Shown: piece after piece, positions 51,508 to 64,000 of the stretch
Numbering within the stretch: the stretch's first letter is position 1
How the letters are laid out: each line of letters starts with the position of its first letter
Assembly: GCA_963702555.1 (NCBI GenBank)
Contig: CAVPCW010000012.1
Coordinates: forward strand, 372,001 to 436,000
Length of the DNA: 64,000 nucleotides
Source: CAMFLJ01 sp963702555
GTDB taxonomy: Bacteria; Actinomycetota; Acidimicrobiia; Acidimicrobiales; Acidimicrobilacustridaceae
Direction of reading: 5' to 3'
Program-made: the position numbers and the translations under genes
The notes under the pieces: generated by a model
What the model was told of the DNA's origin: nothing
What the model saw: only the letters and a program-made list of their open reading frames with translations
The model's database searches: none

Positions 51508-53859
51508 ATGTCCGACCTGCAGAGCCTGACCCTTCCCGTCCTGCCGCTGTCGAGTGGCGTGGTGCTCCCGGGGATGGTCGTGACCCTCGCCCTGGAGACC
51601 GACGAGGCCCGCGCCGCCGTCGACGCGGCCACCGACTCGACCGTGCTGCTGGTGCCCCGCATCGACGGGCTCTACACCCGGGTCGGCACCGTGGCGGCCA
51701 TCGAGGACGCCGGCGAGGTCCGGCGCGGGATGAGGGCCATCGTCGTCCGCGGCCTGCACCGGGCCCACATCGGCGTCGGCGTGCCGGGCCTCGGCCGGGC
51801 GCTGGTCGTCGAGGCCGAGCCGGTCGACGAGGCCGAGCCGACCGAGCGGGCCGTCGAGCTCGCCCGTGAGTACACCGCCGTCATCGAGGCCGTGCTCGAC
51901 CACCGTGGCGCCCGCGGCATCGCCGCCGCGCTCAGGGAGCTCACCGACCCGAGCCAGATCGCCGACACCGCCGGCTACTCCCCCGACCTCGGCGTCGAGC
52001 AGAAGGTCGAGGTCCTCGAGACCGTCGACGTCGAGGCCCGCCTCGAGAAGGTCATCGGCTGGGCCAAGGAGACCCTGGCCGACCTCGCCCTGAAGGAGCG
52101 CATCCGCAGCGAGGTCTCCGACGGCATGGAGAAGCAGCAGCGCGACTTCCTCCTGCGCCAGCAGCTCGCCGCCATCCGCAAGGAGCTGGGCGAGGACAAC
52201 GACTCCGACGACGCGGCCGAGCGATACCGCGCCCGCGCCGAGGAGCCCGGCGTGCCCGAGAAGGTGCGCGAGGCCATCGTGCGCGAGGTCGACAAGCTCG
52301 AGCGCACGCCCGAGCAGAGCATGGAGCACGGCTGGATCCGCACCTGGCTCGACACCATGGTCGAGCTGCCGTGGGGCGTCAGGAGCGACGACACCGTCGA
52401 CCTCACCGCCGCCCGCGAGGTGCTCGACGCCGACCACGAGGGCCTCGACGACGTGAAGGCCCGCATCGTGGAGTTCCTGGCCGTGCGCAAGCGTCGCGCC
52501 GACCAGGGCCTCGAGGCCGCTGGCGGCCGTGGCTCCGGGGCCATCATCACCCTCGTGGGGCCTCCCGGCGTGGGCAAGACCTCGCTCGGCGAGTCCGTCG
52601 CCCGGGCCATGGGCCGGCCGTTCGTGCGCGTCGCCCTCGGCGGCGTCCGCGACGAGGCCGAGATCCGTGGCCACCGCCGCACCTACGTCGGGGCCATGCC
52701 CGGTCGCATCGTGCGGGCCATCACCGAGGCCGGCTCGATGAACCCGGTCGTCATGCTCGACGAGATCGACAAGGTCGGCGCCGACTGGCGCGGCGACCCC
52801 TCCTCGGCCCTGCTCGAGGTGCTCGACCCCGCCCAGAACCACACCTTCCGCGACCACTACCTGGAGGTCGACCTCGACCTGTCCGACGTGGTGTTCGTGG
52901 CCACCGCCAACGTGATCGACACCATCCCCGGGCCGCTGCTCGACCGGATGGAGATCGTGAGCCTCGACGGCTACACCGAGGACGAGAAGGTCGCCATCGC
53001 CCGCGACCACCTGCTGCCTCGGCAGCGGGAGCGCAACGCGGTCCGCGACGACCCGGCCGAGGTCGTGGTCACCGACGACGCGCTGCGCCGCATCGTCACC
53101 GACCACACCCGCGAGGCGGGCGTGCGCGGCCTCGAGCGCACCATCGGCAAGCTGCTGCGCAAGGCGGCGACGGCCCTGTCGACGGGTGATCAGGTGGCGC
53201 CCGTCGTCGTCGACGCCGACGACGTGCAGACCTGGCTGGGCCGACCCCGGTTCACCCAGGAGGTCGCCGAGCGCACGTCGGTGCCCGGTGTCGCCACCGG
53301 GCTGGCCGTCACCGGCGTGGGCGGCGACGTCCTGTTCGTCGAGGTCACCTCCATGGCCGGCGAGGGGCTCGTGCTGACGGGCCAGCTCGGCGACGTCATG
53401 AAGGAGTCGGCGTCGATCGCCCTGAGCTACATCCGCTCCCACGCCGAGGAGCTGGGCATCGACGACGTCGACTTCGAGGGCCGCCGCTTCCACGTCCACT
53501 TCCCCGCCGGCGCCATCCCCAAGGACGGCCCGTCGGCCGGCATCACCATGACCACCGCGCTCGTGTCGCTGCTCACCGGACGCCCGGTGCGCCCCGACGT
53601 CGGCATGACCGGTGAGGTCACCCTCCAGGGCAAGGTGCTCCCGATCGGCGGCCTGAAGCAGAAGGTGCTGGCCGCCCACCGCTTCGGGCTCACCGACGTG
53701 GTGTTCCCCGCCCGCAACGAGGCCGACCTCGAGGACGTCCCCGAGGCCGTCCGGGAGCAGATGACCTTCCACCCGGCGAGCGACATCGCCGAGGTGCTGG
53801 CCATCGCCCTCACCCCGGTCCCGGCTCCGGCCCCCGAGAACGAGCCCGTCCCCGCCTGA
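51508..53859 (+). CDS. lon: ATP-dependent protease Lon
   Basis: Degrades misfolded and regulatory proteins. 783 residues: N-terminal LON domain (LPVLPLSSGVVLPGMVVTLA), AAA+ module with Walker A GPPGVGKTS at 351-359 and Walker B VVMLDEIDKVGAD, and protease domain with catalytic S676 in KDGPSAGI and K719 in GGLKQK. All key residues are present. ATG chosen at the family's usual point; the Shine-Dalgarno is poor. Repeat copy 4 follows the stop by 15 bases. Confidence 0.97.
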   Translation: MSDLQSLTLPVLPLSSGVVLPGMVVTLALETDEARAAVDAATDSTVLLVPRIDGLYTRVGTVAAIEDAGEVRRGMRAIVVRGLHRAHIGVGVPGLGRALVVEAEPVDEAEPTERAVELAREYTAVIEAVLDHRGARGIAAALRELTDPSQIADTAGYSPDLGVEQKVEVLETVDVEARLEKVIGWAKETLADLALKERIRSEVSDGMEKQQRDFLLRQQLAAIRKELGEDNDSDDAAERYRARAEEPGVPEKVREAIVREVDKLERTPEQSMEHGWIRTWLDTMVELPWGVRSDDTVDLTAAREVLDADHEGLDDVKARIVEFLAVRKRRADQGLEAAGGRGSGAIITLVGPPGVGKTSLGESVARAMGRPFVRVALGGVRDEAEIRGHRRTYVGAMPGRIVRAITEAGSMNPVVMLDEIDKVGADWRGDPSSALLEVLDPAQNHTFRDHYLEVDLDLSDVVFVATANVIDTIPGPLLDRMEIVSLDGYTEDEKVAIARDHLLPRQRERNAVRDDPAEVVVTDDALRRIVTDHTREAGVRGLERTIGKLLRKAATALSTGDQVAPVVVDADDVQTWLGRPRFTQEVAERTSVPGVATGLAVTGVGGDVLFVEVTSMAGEGLVLTGQLGDVMKESASIALSYIRSHAEELGIDDVDFEGRRFHVHFPAGAIPKDGPSAGITMTTALVSLLTGRPVRPDVGMTGEVTLQGKVLPIGGLKQKVLAAHRFGLTDVVFPARNEADLEDVPEAVREQMTFHPASDIAEVLAIALTPVPAPAPENEPVPA

Positions 53860-53874
53860 GCCCTCCCACCCTCG

Positions 53875-53915
53875 GTGGCTCACGTCGTCAGGTCATGCCT
53901 GACCACGTGAGCCAC
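53875..53915. repeat. Palindromic repeat copy 4 (lon 3' end)
   Basis: GTGGCTCACGTCGTCAGG and CCTGACCACGTGAGCCAC pair at 17 of 18 positions around TCATG. Probable lon terminator. Confidence 0.75.
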
Positions 53916-53976
53916 GGAGGAGGGTGACCGAGTCCGCGGGCCGAGGAGCGTGCTCCTCGACGGGCGGGCCGGGTCG

Positions 53977-53990
53977 TAGGGTTCTCCCTC
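53977..53990 (+). promoter_or_regulatory. Putative leaderless -10 box for the YihY-family gene
   Basis: TAGGGT at 53977-53982, eight bases before the GTG. Confidence 0.45.
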
Positions 53991-55013
53991 GTGAGCGACG
54001 ACGCCCAGACGACCGAGGAGCTCGACGGGCTCGTCGCCCGCGGCCGGCGTCGCGTCGAGACCGGTCGGGCGTGGGCCGAGAAGACGATCTTCTGGCAGGT
54101 CTGGGAGCGCATGCTCGAGACCGAGTTCGTCGACCGCAGCGTCGCCCTCGCCGGCAAGGCCTTCGTGTCGTTCTTCCCCCTCGTGATCGTGGTCGCCGCC
54201 TTCTTGCCGGCCCGCACCCGGGCGTCGATCTTCGAGACGCTCACCACCCGCCTCGGCGTGAGGGGCCCGTCGCTGGAGTTGGCCAAGTCCGCCTTCCAGT
54301 CGTCCGACGACGTGAAGAAGGCCACCGGCTACCTCGGGCTGCTGCTCACCTTCTTCTTCGCCAGCGCCTTCACCACCGCCCTCCAGCGCGTCTACCTGCG
54401 GTCGTGGCGACGGCCACCGGGGATGAAGGTGGGGTCGTACACCCGGGGCCTCATCTGGCTGCTGGCCCTCCTGGTGAACATGGCCGCCACCGGTGCGATC
54501 GGACGGATGCTCGGCCAGGGGCCGGCCATCGGGCTCTTCATCCTCATCTCGCTGGTGCTGTCGGTCGCCTGGTGGTGGTTCTCGGCCTGGTACCTGCTGC
54601 TCGGCCAGGTCCGCTGGCGGCCGCTCCTCCCCACGGCGATCATCACCGCGGTGGCGATGATCGGCTACGCCATCTCCGCCAACGTCTGGATGCCCGAGAC
54701 GGTGCTCAGGAACCAGGACCAGTTCGGCATCTTCGGCATCGCCATCGCCCTCGTCACGTGGTTCTCCGGGGCGGCGATGTGCCTCATCGTCGGAGCGTGC
54801 GCCGGAGCGGTGATCGCCCAGCACCCGGGCCGGCTCGGCCGCCTGGCCCGTGGCGGCGACGACGAGGTGCTGGTGGCCGATGCCCCGCCCTCGCTGCCTC
54901 CCCCCAACCGGGAGATGCGCCTGCGCGACGCCTTCGCCCAAGTCGCTGACGACCGCGCCGACCTCGACGCCGGCATCCAGCGCGACCCCGACGAGCCCGC
55001 CACACCCAGCTGA
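53991..55013 (+). CDS. YihY/BrkB-like integral membrane protein
   Basis: 340 residues with about six transmembrane helices, for example SFFPLVIVVAAFLPA, LGLLLTFFFASAFTTALQRV, GLIWLLALLVNMAATGAIG, LFILISLVLSVAWWWFSAWY and IFGIAIALVTWFSGAAMCLI. This layout resembles the YihY/BrkB family, whose transport role is unclear. A cytosolic N-terminus of about 45 residues and an acidic C-terminal tail flank it. GTG start, apparently leaderless. Confidence 0.7.
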   Translation: MSDDAQTTEELDGLVARGRRRVETGRAWAEKTIFWQVWERMLETEFVDRSVALAGKAFVSFFPLVIVVAAFLPARTRASIFETLTTRLGVRGPSLELAKSAFQSSDDVKKATGYLGLLLTFFFASAFTTALQRVYLRSWRRPPGMKVGSYTRGLIWLLALLVNMAATGAIGRMLGQGPAIGLFILISLVLSVAWWWFSAWYLLLGQVRWRPLLPTAIITAVAMIGYAISANVWMPETVLRNQDQFGIFGIAIALVTWFSGAAMCLIVGACAGAVIAQHPGRLGRLARGGDDEVLVADAPPSLPPPNREMRLRDAFAQVADDRADLDAGIQRDPDEPATPS

Positions 55014-55022
55014 TCGCCAAGG

Positions 55023-55061
55023 TGGTTCAGATCGTTGCGGATACCGCAACGATCTGAACCA
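55023..55061. repeat. Palindromic repeat copy 5 (between convergent genes)
   Basis: A perfect 18-bp stem TGGTTCAGATCGTTGCGG with a three-base loop ATA. Compared with copy 3 it shows paired changes at four stem positions. It lies 10 bases from the YihY stop and 43 from the pyrF stop. Confidence 0.8.
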
Positions 55062-55103
55062 GTTTCGGGGGTCGCGGGCTGGCGGGAGAAGGGGCCGGAT
55101 CGG

Positions 55104-55823
55104 TCAGAGGGCGGCGGCGACCTCGGCGGCGATGGCGGCGGCGGCCGCCGCCGGATCGGCGGCGTTGGTGACGGCCCGGCCGATGACGAGCACGTGGGCG
55201 CCTGCGGCGATGGCGGCCGACGGCGTGGCCGGACGGGCCTGGTCGTCGGCGCCGACGCCTGCGGGGCGGATGCCCGGCACGACGGTGAGCAGGTCGGGGG
55301 CCAGACGGGCGACCTCGGCGAGGTCGCTCGCCGCGCACACCAGGCCACCGCAGTCGGCGGCCTCGGCGATGCCGACCCGCTCGGCCAGGGCGGCGGGGTC
55401 GGCGGGCTCGCTGGTGAGGACGGTGACGCCCAGGCAGGTCGGCAGCACCAGGCCCGCCGCGGTGGCGCCCGCGTTGAAGCCGTCGACGCCGGCCTTGAGG
55501 TGGTCGACCCCGGCCCGGGTGTGCACGGTGAGGTAGCTGGCGCCGAGCGAGCCCATCACCCGGGCGGCCTTGGAGACCGTGGTGGGGATGTCGAGCAGCT
55601 TGAGGTCGGCGAAGACCTCGAAGCCGTCGTCCACCAGCACCTCGATGACCTCCGGGCCGGCCGCGCTGTAGAGCTCCAGGCCGACCTTGGCCACGCCGAA
55701 CCACGGCCGCAGCTCACCGGCGAGACGCTGGGCCTGCACGATGTCGTCGACGTCGAGGGCCAGGGCCAGGCGGGCCCGCAGCTCCGGCGGGGCGCCGGCG
55801 GCGTAGGTCGTTGCGTCAGGCAT
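55104..55823 (-). CDS. pyrF: Orotidine 5'-phosphate decarboxylase
   Basis: Last step of UMP synthesis. 239 residues with ALDVDDIVQAQRLAGEL, the catalytic FADLKLLDIPTTVSKAARVM, and LTVVPGIRPAGVGADDQARP. The ATG overlaps the pyrD stop by 8 bases. Last gene of the pyrimidine operon. Confidence 0.95.
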   Translation of the reverse strand: MPDATTYAAGAPPELRARLALALDVDDIVQAQRLAGELRPWFGVAKVGLELYSAAGPEVIEVLVDDGFEVFADLKLLDIPTTVSKAARVMGSLGASYLTVHTRAGVDHLKAGVDGFNAGATAAGLVLPTCLGVTVLTSEPADPAALAERVGIAEAADCGGLVCAASDLAEVARLAPDLLTVVPGIRPAGVGADDQARPATPSAAIAAGAHVLVIGRAVTNAADPAAAAAAIAAEVAAAL

Positions 55824-56768
55824 GGGCGTCTCCGATCAGCTCACGAACCGAGCCCACACCGTGGGACCGGCACCACTCCTCGATCTCGTCACGCACCCGC
55901 TCCACGCTGCGGGGGTCGGCGAAGCTCGCCGTGCCCACCTGCACGGCGGATGCACCCGCGAGCATGAGCTCCACGGCGTCGACGCCGTTGGCGACCCCGC
56001 CGACACCGACGATGGGCAGGTCGGGGAGGTCGCGGTGCACGTCGTAGACGGCCCGCACGGCGACCGGATGGATCGCCGGGCCCGACAGGCCACCGCCCCC
56101 GCCACCCAGACGGGGCCGACGGGTCTCGGGGTCGATGGCCATCCCGAGGACGGTGTTGACCAGCGTGACGGCCTCGGCCCCGGCGGCGGCGGCGGCCTCG
56201 GCGATGGGCGTGAGCGACGGGACGCTCGGGCTGAGCTTGGCCCACATGGGCCGGCCGCACACCGAGGCGGCGGCCACCGCGGCGGCGGTCTGCTCCGGCG
56301 ACTGGGCGAACATGCGGCCCCGGTCGTGGTGGTTGGGGCACGACACGTTGACCTCGACGGCGATGACGCCGTCGGGCGCGTCGACGAGCATCTCCGCGGC
56401 GCGGCCGTAGTCCTCGACCGTGGTGCCCCAGATGCTGGCCACCACCCGGGCCCCGGTGGCCAGCACGGCGGGGAGCTCGTCGTTCAGCCAGGCCGGCACC
56501 CCCGGGCCCTGGAGCCCGACGCTGTTGATCATGCCCGCCGGGGTCTCGTGCACCCGGGGGGCGGGGTTGCCGGCCCACGGGTCGGCGGAGAGGGACTTCA
56601 CGACCACCGCCCCCAACGAGGAGAGGTCGACGTAGGCGGCCAGTTCGTCGCCGTGGCCGGCCGTGCCCGACGCCGTCATCACCGGGTTGGCCAGCTCGAG
56701 CGAGCCGACGGTGGTGGTGAGGTCGACGGGAGGCCCGACGACGGCGGGGCGGGACCGGCCGCGGCGGC

Positions 56769-56772
<4 letters not shown>
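55816..56772 (-). CDS. pyrD: Dihydroorotate dehydrogenase, class 1B-like catalytic subunit
   Basis: Oxidises dihydroorotate to orotate using FMN. 318 residues: LANPVMTASGTAGHGDELAA, PRVHETPAGMINSVGLQGPG, the catalytic cysteine in NVSCPNHHDRG, and GVGGVANGVDAVELMLAGAS. Cys as base and this pattern mark class 1, most like 1B, which normally pairs with the iron-sulfur flavoprotein PyrK; no pyrK lies between carB and pyrD or elsewhere in the window. GTG start overlaps the carB stop (GTGA). Confidence 0.94.
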
Positions 56773-60070
<3,298 letters not shown>

Positions 60071-60071
<1 letters not shown>

Positions 60072-61194
60072 CAGCGGGCCCTTCCGGCGTTGGGGGAGGT
60101 CGTGTCCATGAGCTCGTCGAAGAGCTCGAAGAGGTAGGCGGCGTCGTGGGGGCCGGGGCCCGCCTCGGGGTGGTACTGCACGCTGAAGGCGGGCAGGTCG
60201 AGGCAGCGGAGCCCCTCGACGACGCCGTCGTTCAGGTTGCGGTGGGTGACCTCGACGGTGCTCGACAGCGAGCCGTCGTCGACCGCGAAGTTGTGGTTCT
60301 GGCTGGTGATCTCGACCGTGCCCGTCTCGAGCCGGCGCACGGGGTGGTTGCCGCCGTGGTGGCCGAACGGGAGCTTGTAGGTCTCGGCCCCGAGTGCGGT
60401 GGCGAGCAGCTGGTGGCCGAGGCAGATGCCGAACACCGGCACCTCGCCGAGCAGTCCGGCGATGGTCTCGGGCATGCCGGTGACCGCCGCGGGGTCGCCC
60501 GGGCCGTTGGAGAGGAAGACACCGTCGGGCTGACGGGCGAGGACGTCGGCCGCCGGGGTGCCGGCCGGCACCACCTCGACGGTGGCGATGCCGGAGAGGT
60601 GGCGCAGGATCGTGGTCTTGATGCCGAGGTCGTAGGCGACGACGCGCTTGGGGCGCGCCCGGCGGGGCCGGTGAAGTCGACGGTGTAGGGCGTGGTGCAG
60701 CTCACCAGCCGGGCCATGTCGATGCCGTCGGTGCCGGGCTCGGCGACCGCCGCCGCCTTCAGCGCGGTCTCCCCCGCCGTGCCGAACGCGCCGGGCATGG
60801 CACCGGCGTCGCGGATGTGGCGGGTGAGGCGGCGGGTGTCGATGCCGCCGATGCCGGGCACCCCGGCGGTACGGAGGAACCCGTCGAGGTCGGCCTCGGA
60901 GCGCCAGTTGCTGCGGCGGCGGGCCATCTCCCGGACGATGACGCCGCGGGCGAAGGGCCGGCGGGACTCGTCGTCGAGCGGGGTGACGCCGTAGTTGCCG
61001 ATGTGGGGGTAGGTGAAGGTGATGATCTGCCCGGCGTAGGACGGGTCGGTGATGATCTCCTGGTAGCCGGTGAGGGCGGTGTTGAACACGACCTCGCCGG
61101 TGGCGATGCCGCCCTCGGGGTCGGCGCCGATGGCCTCGCCCTCGAAGGTGGTGCCGTCGGCCAGCACCAGCAGTGCCTCGCGGATGGTGCTCAT
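60071..61194 (-). CDS. carA: Carbamoyl-phosphate synthase small subunit; one apparent frameshift
   Basis: Glutamine amidotransferase partner of CarB. The N-terminal domain begins MSTIREALLVLADGTTFEGE; the C-terminal class I GATase has the nucleophile cysteine in VPVFGICLGHQLLATALG and the histidine in FSVQYHPEAGPGPHDAAYLF. The frame breaks near 60656 between DFTGPAG and KRVVAYDLGIKTTILR; one lost C in GCGCCCCAAG or two extra bases explain it. Otherwise about 373 residues. The ATG overlaps the pyrC stop (ATGA). Confidence 0.92.
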
Positions 61195-62582
61195 CGCTGG
61201 GCCTCCCCGTCGAGGACGGTGGGTTCGCCGCAGAGCAGCGTGTGACGGACCTTGCCCCGCACCGTGCGACCGGCGTAGGGGGTGTTGCGGGAGCGGCTGG
61301 CCAGCTTCGCCGGGTCGACCGTCCACTCCTCGGTGGGGTCGAACACCACCAGGTGGGCGGGCTCGCCCTCGGCGACGGGTCGGCCGTGGACGTCGCCGAT
61401 GCCGGCGATCTCGGCCGGGCGCCACGACATGGCAGCCAGGACCTCGGCGAGCGTGAGGACACCCGGCTCGACCAGCTCGGTGACCGCCAGGGCGAGGGCG
61501 GTCTGCAGGCCGAGCATCCCGCAGGGAGCGTGGTCGAACGGCGCCTCCTTCACCTCGGGGGTGTGGGGCGCGTGGTCGGTGGCGATGGCGTCGATGGTGC
61601 CGTCGGCGAGGCCGGCCTTCACCGCGGCCACGTCGGCATCGCCGCGCAGGGGCGGGTTCACCTTGAACACCGGGTCGTAGGAGGCGACCTCGGCGTGGGT
61701 GAGGGTGAAGTGGTGCGGGGTGGCCTCGGCCGTGACGGGCAGGCCCTTGGCCTTGGCCTGGCGGACCAGATCGACCGACCCGGCGGTGGAGAGGTGCTGG
61801 AAGTGGACCTTGGCGCCGGTGAGGCGGGCGAGGGCGATGTCGCGGAAGACCATCAGCTCCTCGGCCTCGGGCGGGATGCCGGGGATGCCCAGGCGGCTCG
61901 ACCACTCGCCCTCGTGCATGTGGCCGCCCTCGGAGAGGGCCTCGACCTCGCAGTGCTGGGCCAGGGTGATGGGCCCGGGGAGCCCGCTGGCGTACTCGAG
62001 CGCCCGGCGCATGAGCCGGTCGTCCTGCACGCCGCTGCCGTCGTCGGTGAAGACCCGCACCCCGAGCGCCGCCATCTCGCCCATCGGCGAGAGGGCCTTG
62101 CCCTCGCGGCCCATCGTGATGGAGCCGCTGACCCGCACGTCGCACAGCCCGGCGGTCTCGCCGGCGTCGAGGATCTGGCGGACCACGGCGGCGGAGTCGA
62201 TGGCGGGCTCGGTGTTGGGCATGGCCAGCACGGCGGTGTACCCGCCGAGGGCGGCGGCCCGGCTGCCGGTCTCGACCGTCTCGGCCTCTTCGCGGCCCGG
62301 CTCGCGCAGGTGGGTGTGGATGTCGACCAGCCCCGGGGCGACGACGCACCCGGTGGCGTCGAGCACCGTGGCGCCCTCGAGGCCGAGGGCGGCCAGGTCG
62401 AGGTCGGGCCCCACTGCGGCGATCGTTCCGTCGGAGGAGACGGCCACGTCGGCCTCCCGCTCCCCCGTCCGGTCGATCACCCGGCCGCCTCGGATCACCA
62501 GTGCCTGTGCCACGTCTGCCTTTCCTTCATCGGTGCTGCCTTCGTCGTCACTGCGTTCGTTCATGTCGGTGCGGTCAGCCAT
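61191..62582 (-). CDS. pyrC: Dihydroorotase (class I)
   Basis: Cyclises carbamoyl aspartate. 463 residues with the metal ligands in VDIHTHLREPGREEAETVET, the substrate motif AMPNTEPAIDS, and IATDHAPHTPEVKEAPFDHA. About 25 charged residues (MADRTDMNERSDDEGSTDEG) precede the conserved part; the ATG is supported by its 8-base overlap with pyrB, but a later start is possible. Confidence 0.96.
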   Translation of the reverse strand: MADRTDMNERSDDEGSTDEGKADVAQALVIRGGRVIDRTGEREADVAVSSDGTIAAVGPDLDLAALGLEGATVLDATGCVVAPGLVDIHTHLREPGREEAETVETGSRAAALGGYTAVLAMPNTEPAIDSAAVVRQILDAGETAGLCDVRVSGSITMGREGKALSPMGEMAALGVRVFTDDGSGVQDDRLMRRALEYASGLPGPITLAQHCEVEALSEGGHMHEGEWSSRLGIPGIPPEAEELMVFRDIALARLTGAKVHFQHLSTAGSVDLVRQAKAKGLPVTAEATPHHFTLTHAEVASYDPVFKVNPPLRGDADVAAVKAGLADGTIDAIATDHAPHTPEVKEAPFDHAPCGMLGLQTALALAVTELVEPGVLTLAEVLAAMSWRPAEIAGIGDVHGRPVAEGEPAHLVVFDPTEEWTVDPAKLASRSRNTPYAGRTVRGKVRHTLLCGEPTVLDGEAQR

Positions 62583-63579
62583 TGCCGTCGCCGCTCTCTC
62601 CGTCGCGCGCTGCGCCCCACTCGGTGCCGCTGCCGAGCAGCAGGAAGAGCACCGCCATGCGCACGGCCACGCCGTTGCGCACCTGGTCGACGATCACCGA
62701 GCCCGGCCGGTCGGCCACCTCGGCGGCGATCTCGACGCCCCGGTTCATGGGGCCGGGGTGCATGATCAGCGCGTCATCGGGCAGCAGGTCGGCCCGGCGG
62801 CTGGTGAGCCCGAACAGCGAGGTGTACTCCCGCAGCGAGGGGATGAGCGCCTCGGTCATGCGCTCGCGCTGCATGCGCAGCAGGTAGCAGACGTCGGTGG
62901 TGGCGAGCACCGAGTCGATGTCGTGGCTCACCTTCACCGGCCAGCCGTCGAGGCTCGGCGGCAGCAGGGTGGGCGGGGCGACCAGGGTGACCTCGGCGCC
63001 GAGGGCCGTGAAGGCGGCGACGTCGGAGCGGGCGACCCGGGAGTGCTTGACGTCGCCGACGATGGCGATGCGCTTGCCGGCCACGCCTCCGGCGTGCTGG
63101 CGGATCGTGTAGCAGTCGAGCAGCGCCTGGGTGGGGTGCTCGTGCCAGCCGTCGCCGGCGTTGATGACCGCGGCGTCGGCCCACTGGGCGACCTGGCGGG
63201 GCACGCCGGAGGAGGCGTGGCGCACGACGATGGCGTCGACGCCCATGGCCTCGATGGTCTCGACGGTGTCGCGGAGCGACTCGCCCTTCTTCACCGACGA
63301 CGTGCCGACGCTGAAGTTCATGGTGTCGGCCGAGAGCCGCTTGGCCGCGGTCTCGAAGCTGAGCCGGGTGCGGGTCGAGTCCTCGAAGAAGAGCGACACG
63401 ACCGTGCGGCCCCGCAGGGTGGGGACCTTCGGGATCTGGCGCTCGCTGACCTCGACGAAGGAGTCGGTGAGGGTCATCACCTCGTCGATGCCGGCCGCGA
63501 CGTCGGGGCCGAGGTCGGTGATGGAGAGCAGGTTGCGGGAGTCGCCGTGCCGGCGGGAACCGGCGCCGGGCCGGCTCAC
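62575..63579 (-). CDS. pyrB: Aspartate carbamoyltransferase catalytic subunit
   Basis: Commits carbamoyl phosphate to pyrimidines. 334 residues: FFEDSTRTRLSFETAAKRLS is the carbamoyl-phosphate site, GDGWHEHPTQALLDCYTI the aspartate region, and MHPGPMNRGVEIAAEV the C-terminal signature. No pyrI is seen, consistent with PyrR-type control. The GTG overlaps the corrected pyrR stop (GTGA). Confidence 0.96.
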   Translation of the reverse strand: MSRPGAGSRRHGDSRNLLSITDLGPDVAAGIDEVMTLTDSFVEVSERQIPKVPTLRGRTVVSLFFEDSTRTRLSFETAAKRLSADTMNFSVGTSSVKKGESLRDTVETIEAMGVDAIVVRHASSGVPRQVAQWADAAVINAGDGWHEHPTQALLDCYTIRQHAGGVAGKRIAIVGDVKHSRVARSDVAAFTALGAEVTLVAPPTLLPPSLDGWPVKVSHDIDSVLATTDVCYLLRMQRERMTEALIPSLREYTSLFGLTSRRADLLPDDALIMHPGPMNRGVEIAAEVADRPGSVIVDQVRNGVAVRMAVLFLLLGSGTEWGAARDGESGDGNG

Positions 63580-64000
63580 TTGACCATCTCCCCGAGGTCG
63601 ACGCCCGTCGGGGGTCACGTCGACCACCTCGTCTCGCCGGGTGGGCAGGTTCTTGCCCACGAAGTCGGGACGGATGGGCAGCTCCCGGTGGCCGCGGTCG
63701 ACCATCACGGCGAGCTGCACCGCCCGGGCCCGGCCGTAGTCGGCCAGCGCGTCGAGGGCGGCGCGGATGGTGCGGCCGGTGAAGAGCACGTCGTCGACGA
63801 GCACCACGGTGTGGCCGTCGAGGTCGCCCGGGATGTCGGTGACGGCCTCGGGCAGCACCGGCCGCAGGCCGATGTCGTCGCGGTAGAAGGCCACGTCGAG
63901 GCAGCCGACGGGCACCTCGACGGCCTCGATCTGCTCGAGCGCCTCGGCCAGGCGGCCGGCGAGCGCGATGCCACCGGTCTGGAGGCCGATGAGGACCACG
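63576..64000 (-). CDS. pyrR: Pyrimidine operon regulator PyrR (partial at right edge; one apparent frameshift)
   Basis: Uracil phosphoribosyltransferase-like RNA-binding attenuator protein. Visible: LIGLQTGGIALAGRLAEALE, YRDDIGLRPVLPEA, and the PRPP loop VVLVDDVLFTGRTIRAALDA. Near 63604 one extra base (GACGGGCGTCGAC for GACGGCGTCGAC) breaks the last codons; corrected it ends DGVDLGEMVK. The N-terminus, operon leader and any PyrR-binding site lie outside the window. Confidence 0.9.

Noticed and set aside
62575..64000. A natural PyrR-PyrB fusion protein
   Set aside because: The fusion results from one extra base near 63604; correcting it restores the PyrR C-terminus and a GTGA junction.

Overview
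The window is a very GC-rich bacterial chromosome segment made almost entirely of core housekeeping genes. An actinobacterium is indicated by the actinobacterial integration host factor (mihF), a TlyA methyltransferase next to a HAD phosphatase, a PriA without helicase motifs, long-form HisG, and probable leaderless promoters. Gene order matches two blocks known in Mycobacterium tuberculosis: tlyA-HAD-TPR-tyrS-argH...argC-pheT-pheS-tsnR-rplT-rpmI-infC, and ribH...ribD-rsmB-fmt-priA-metK-coaBC-rpoZ-gmk-mihF-pyrF-carB-carA-pyrC-pyrB-pyrR. A deep-branching class such as Acidimicrobiia is my inference; the 16S gene in the window can settle it.

Layout, left to right. Positions 1-9.2 kb hold tlyA (cut by the edge), a HAD phosphatase, a DUF1015 protein, a 2-oxoacid:ferredoxin oxidoreductase (korA-korB), class I fructose-bisphosphate aldolase, an SSB-like protein and a TPR protein with a long Ser/Gly/Arg-rich N-terminus. 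Positions 9.2-15 kb are one rRNA operon on the minus strand (16S-23S-5S) with tandem promoters, RNase III-type processing stems and an intrinsic terminator; no tRNA is seen in the spacer. Positions 15-27 kb hold tyrS and a compact arginine operon, argC-J-B-D-F-R-G-H, followed by a 3-methyladenine glycosylase and a Nudix gene, preceded by an ArgR-type operator. Positions 27-33 kb hold infC-rpmI-rplT-tsnR-pheS-pheT. Positions 33-37.6 kb hold small conserved proteins, an ABC exporter, a cold-shock-like protein, hisG and a VIT-family transporter. Positions 37.6-45.5 kb hold def-fmt-rsmB-moaB-ribD-ribE-ribBA-ribH and two divergent methyltransferases. Positions 45.6-51.3 kb hold mihF-gmk-rpoZ-coaBC-metK-priA, with lon and a YihY membrane protein opposite. 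Positions 55-64 kb are the pyrimidine operon pyrR-pyrB-pyrC-carA-carB-pyrD-pyrF.

Many neighbouring genes overlap by ATGA, GTGA or TGATG, so translational coupling is pervasive. Ten apparent frameshifts interrupt otherwise normal genes (korA twice, argB twice, argC, argJ, pheT, an ABC ATPase, carA, pyrR). Nine are explained by one extra base each, and gene lengths become exact multiples of three once these are removed. Sequencing or assembly error is the best explanation. Less ordinary signals are a family of five palindromic repeats at gene ends (one possibly inside priA), an infC gene that appears to start at ATA, a 31-codon ORF coupled between argC and argJ, overlapping divergent -10 boxes between def and a methyltransferase, and an HspR-like palindrome before lon. 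I found no mobile element, CRISPR array, prophage or obvious new defence system.
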